Below are positions 12,510 to 12,522 of a stretch of DNA of 12,522 nucleotides, piece after piece. Numbering within the stretch: position 1 is the stretch's first letter; each line of letters starts with the position of its first letter. The notes beneath the pieces are model-generated. The model was not told the origin of the DNA and ran no database searches. It saw only the letters and a list, made by a program, of their open reading frames with translations. The DNA is from STC-74 sp031423995. GTDB taxonomy: Bacteria > Patescibacteriota > Gracilibacteria > BD1-5 > UBA2023. The stretch covers positions 1 through 12,522 of the forward strand of contig JANPGO010000018.1 of the NCBI GenBank assembly GCA_031423995.1, written 5' to 3'. Position numbers and translations under genes: made by a program.

Positions 12510-12522
12510 TGAAGAAAACAAA

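Noticed and set aside
12277..12510. Minus-strand frame (77 aa) with GLEPT and GFEPTT segments
   Set aside because: A well-known spurious protein produced by reading tRNA genes in reverse; it spans tRNA-Arg and tRNA-Leu.

Overview
The window looks like chromosome from a Candidate Phyla Radiation bacterium that uses genetic code 25 (TGA read as glycine), i.e. a Gracilibacteria (BD1-5) or Absconditabacteria (SR1) type genome. The case is made from the sequence. Eight genes of recognisable families (csaB-like, ssb, traC-like, prgI-like, recF, a surface protein, rnpA and a 3D-domain protein) stay in frame only if 25 internal TGA codons are read through, often at family-conserved glycines. Every gene ends in TAA or TAG, none in TGA, and Trp is encoded separately by TGG. 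Read with the standard code, most of these genes appear as fragments and rnpA disappears.

Layout. 1-373: 3' end of an unidentified gene over a 16-bp tandem repeat, then a long dispersed inverted repeat. 374-406: a bidirectional terminator. 462-2308 (minus): a three-gene operon, csaB-like polysaccharide pyruvyl transferase, a 169-aa unknown and a 70-aa membrane protein. 2508-2981 (plus): ssb, sharing a hairpin terminator with the convergent 3069-4225 (minus) pair prgI-like and traC-like (type IV secretion family, but without the ATPase part). 4423-5397 (plus): secF, then a terminator. 5560-6663 (plus): recF. 6720-8384 (plus): secreted multi-Ig/FN3 surface protein with a C-terminal membrane anchor. 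8466-9064 (plus): rpmH (extended L34) and rnpA. 9077-10252 (minus): exported cell-wall protein with a 3D domain and two peptidoglycan-binding domains, convergent with rnpA; the two genes end inside one shared terminator. 10253-10684: no convincing gene, but promoter-like signals. 10685-12509: tRNA-His, rpsA with four S1 domains, tRNA-Arg(UCG) and tRNA-Leu(GAG), with short dispersed repeats between them.

How it fits together. Most of the window is housekeeping: replication and repair (ssb, recF), translation and RNA processing (rpmH, rnpA, rpsA, tRNAs) and protein export (secF). Three loci face the cell surface: pyruvylation of a wall or surface glycan, an anchored adhesin-like protein, and a wall-binding 3D protein. 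That fits an episymbiont that depends on surface contact. Promoters are easy to see and most have a 16-bp spacer; Shine-Dalgarno sites are hard to see, and recF looks leaderless. I see no CRISPR array, transposase or prophage. No clearly novel system is visible. The most unusual points are the recoded genes, the ATPase-less PrgI/TraC pair, the extended L34, the sorting-signal-like tail and the overlapping gene ends at 9048-9079.
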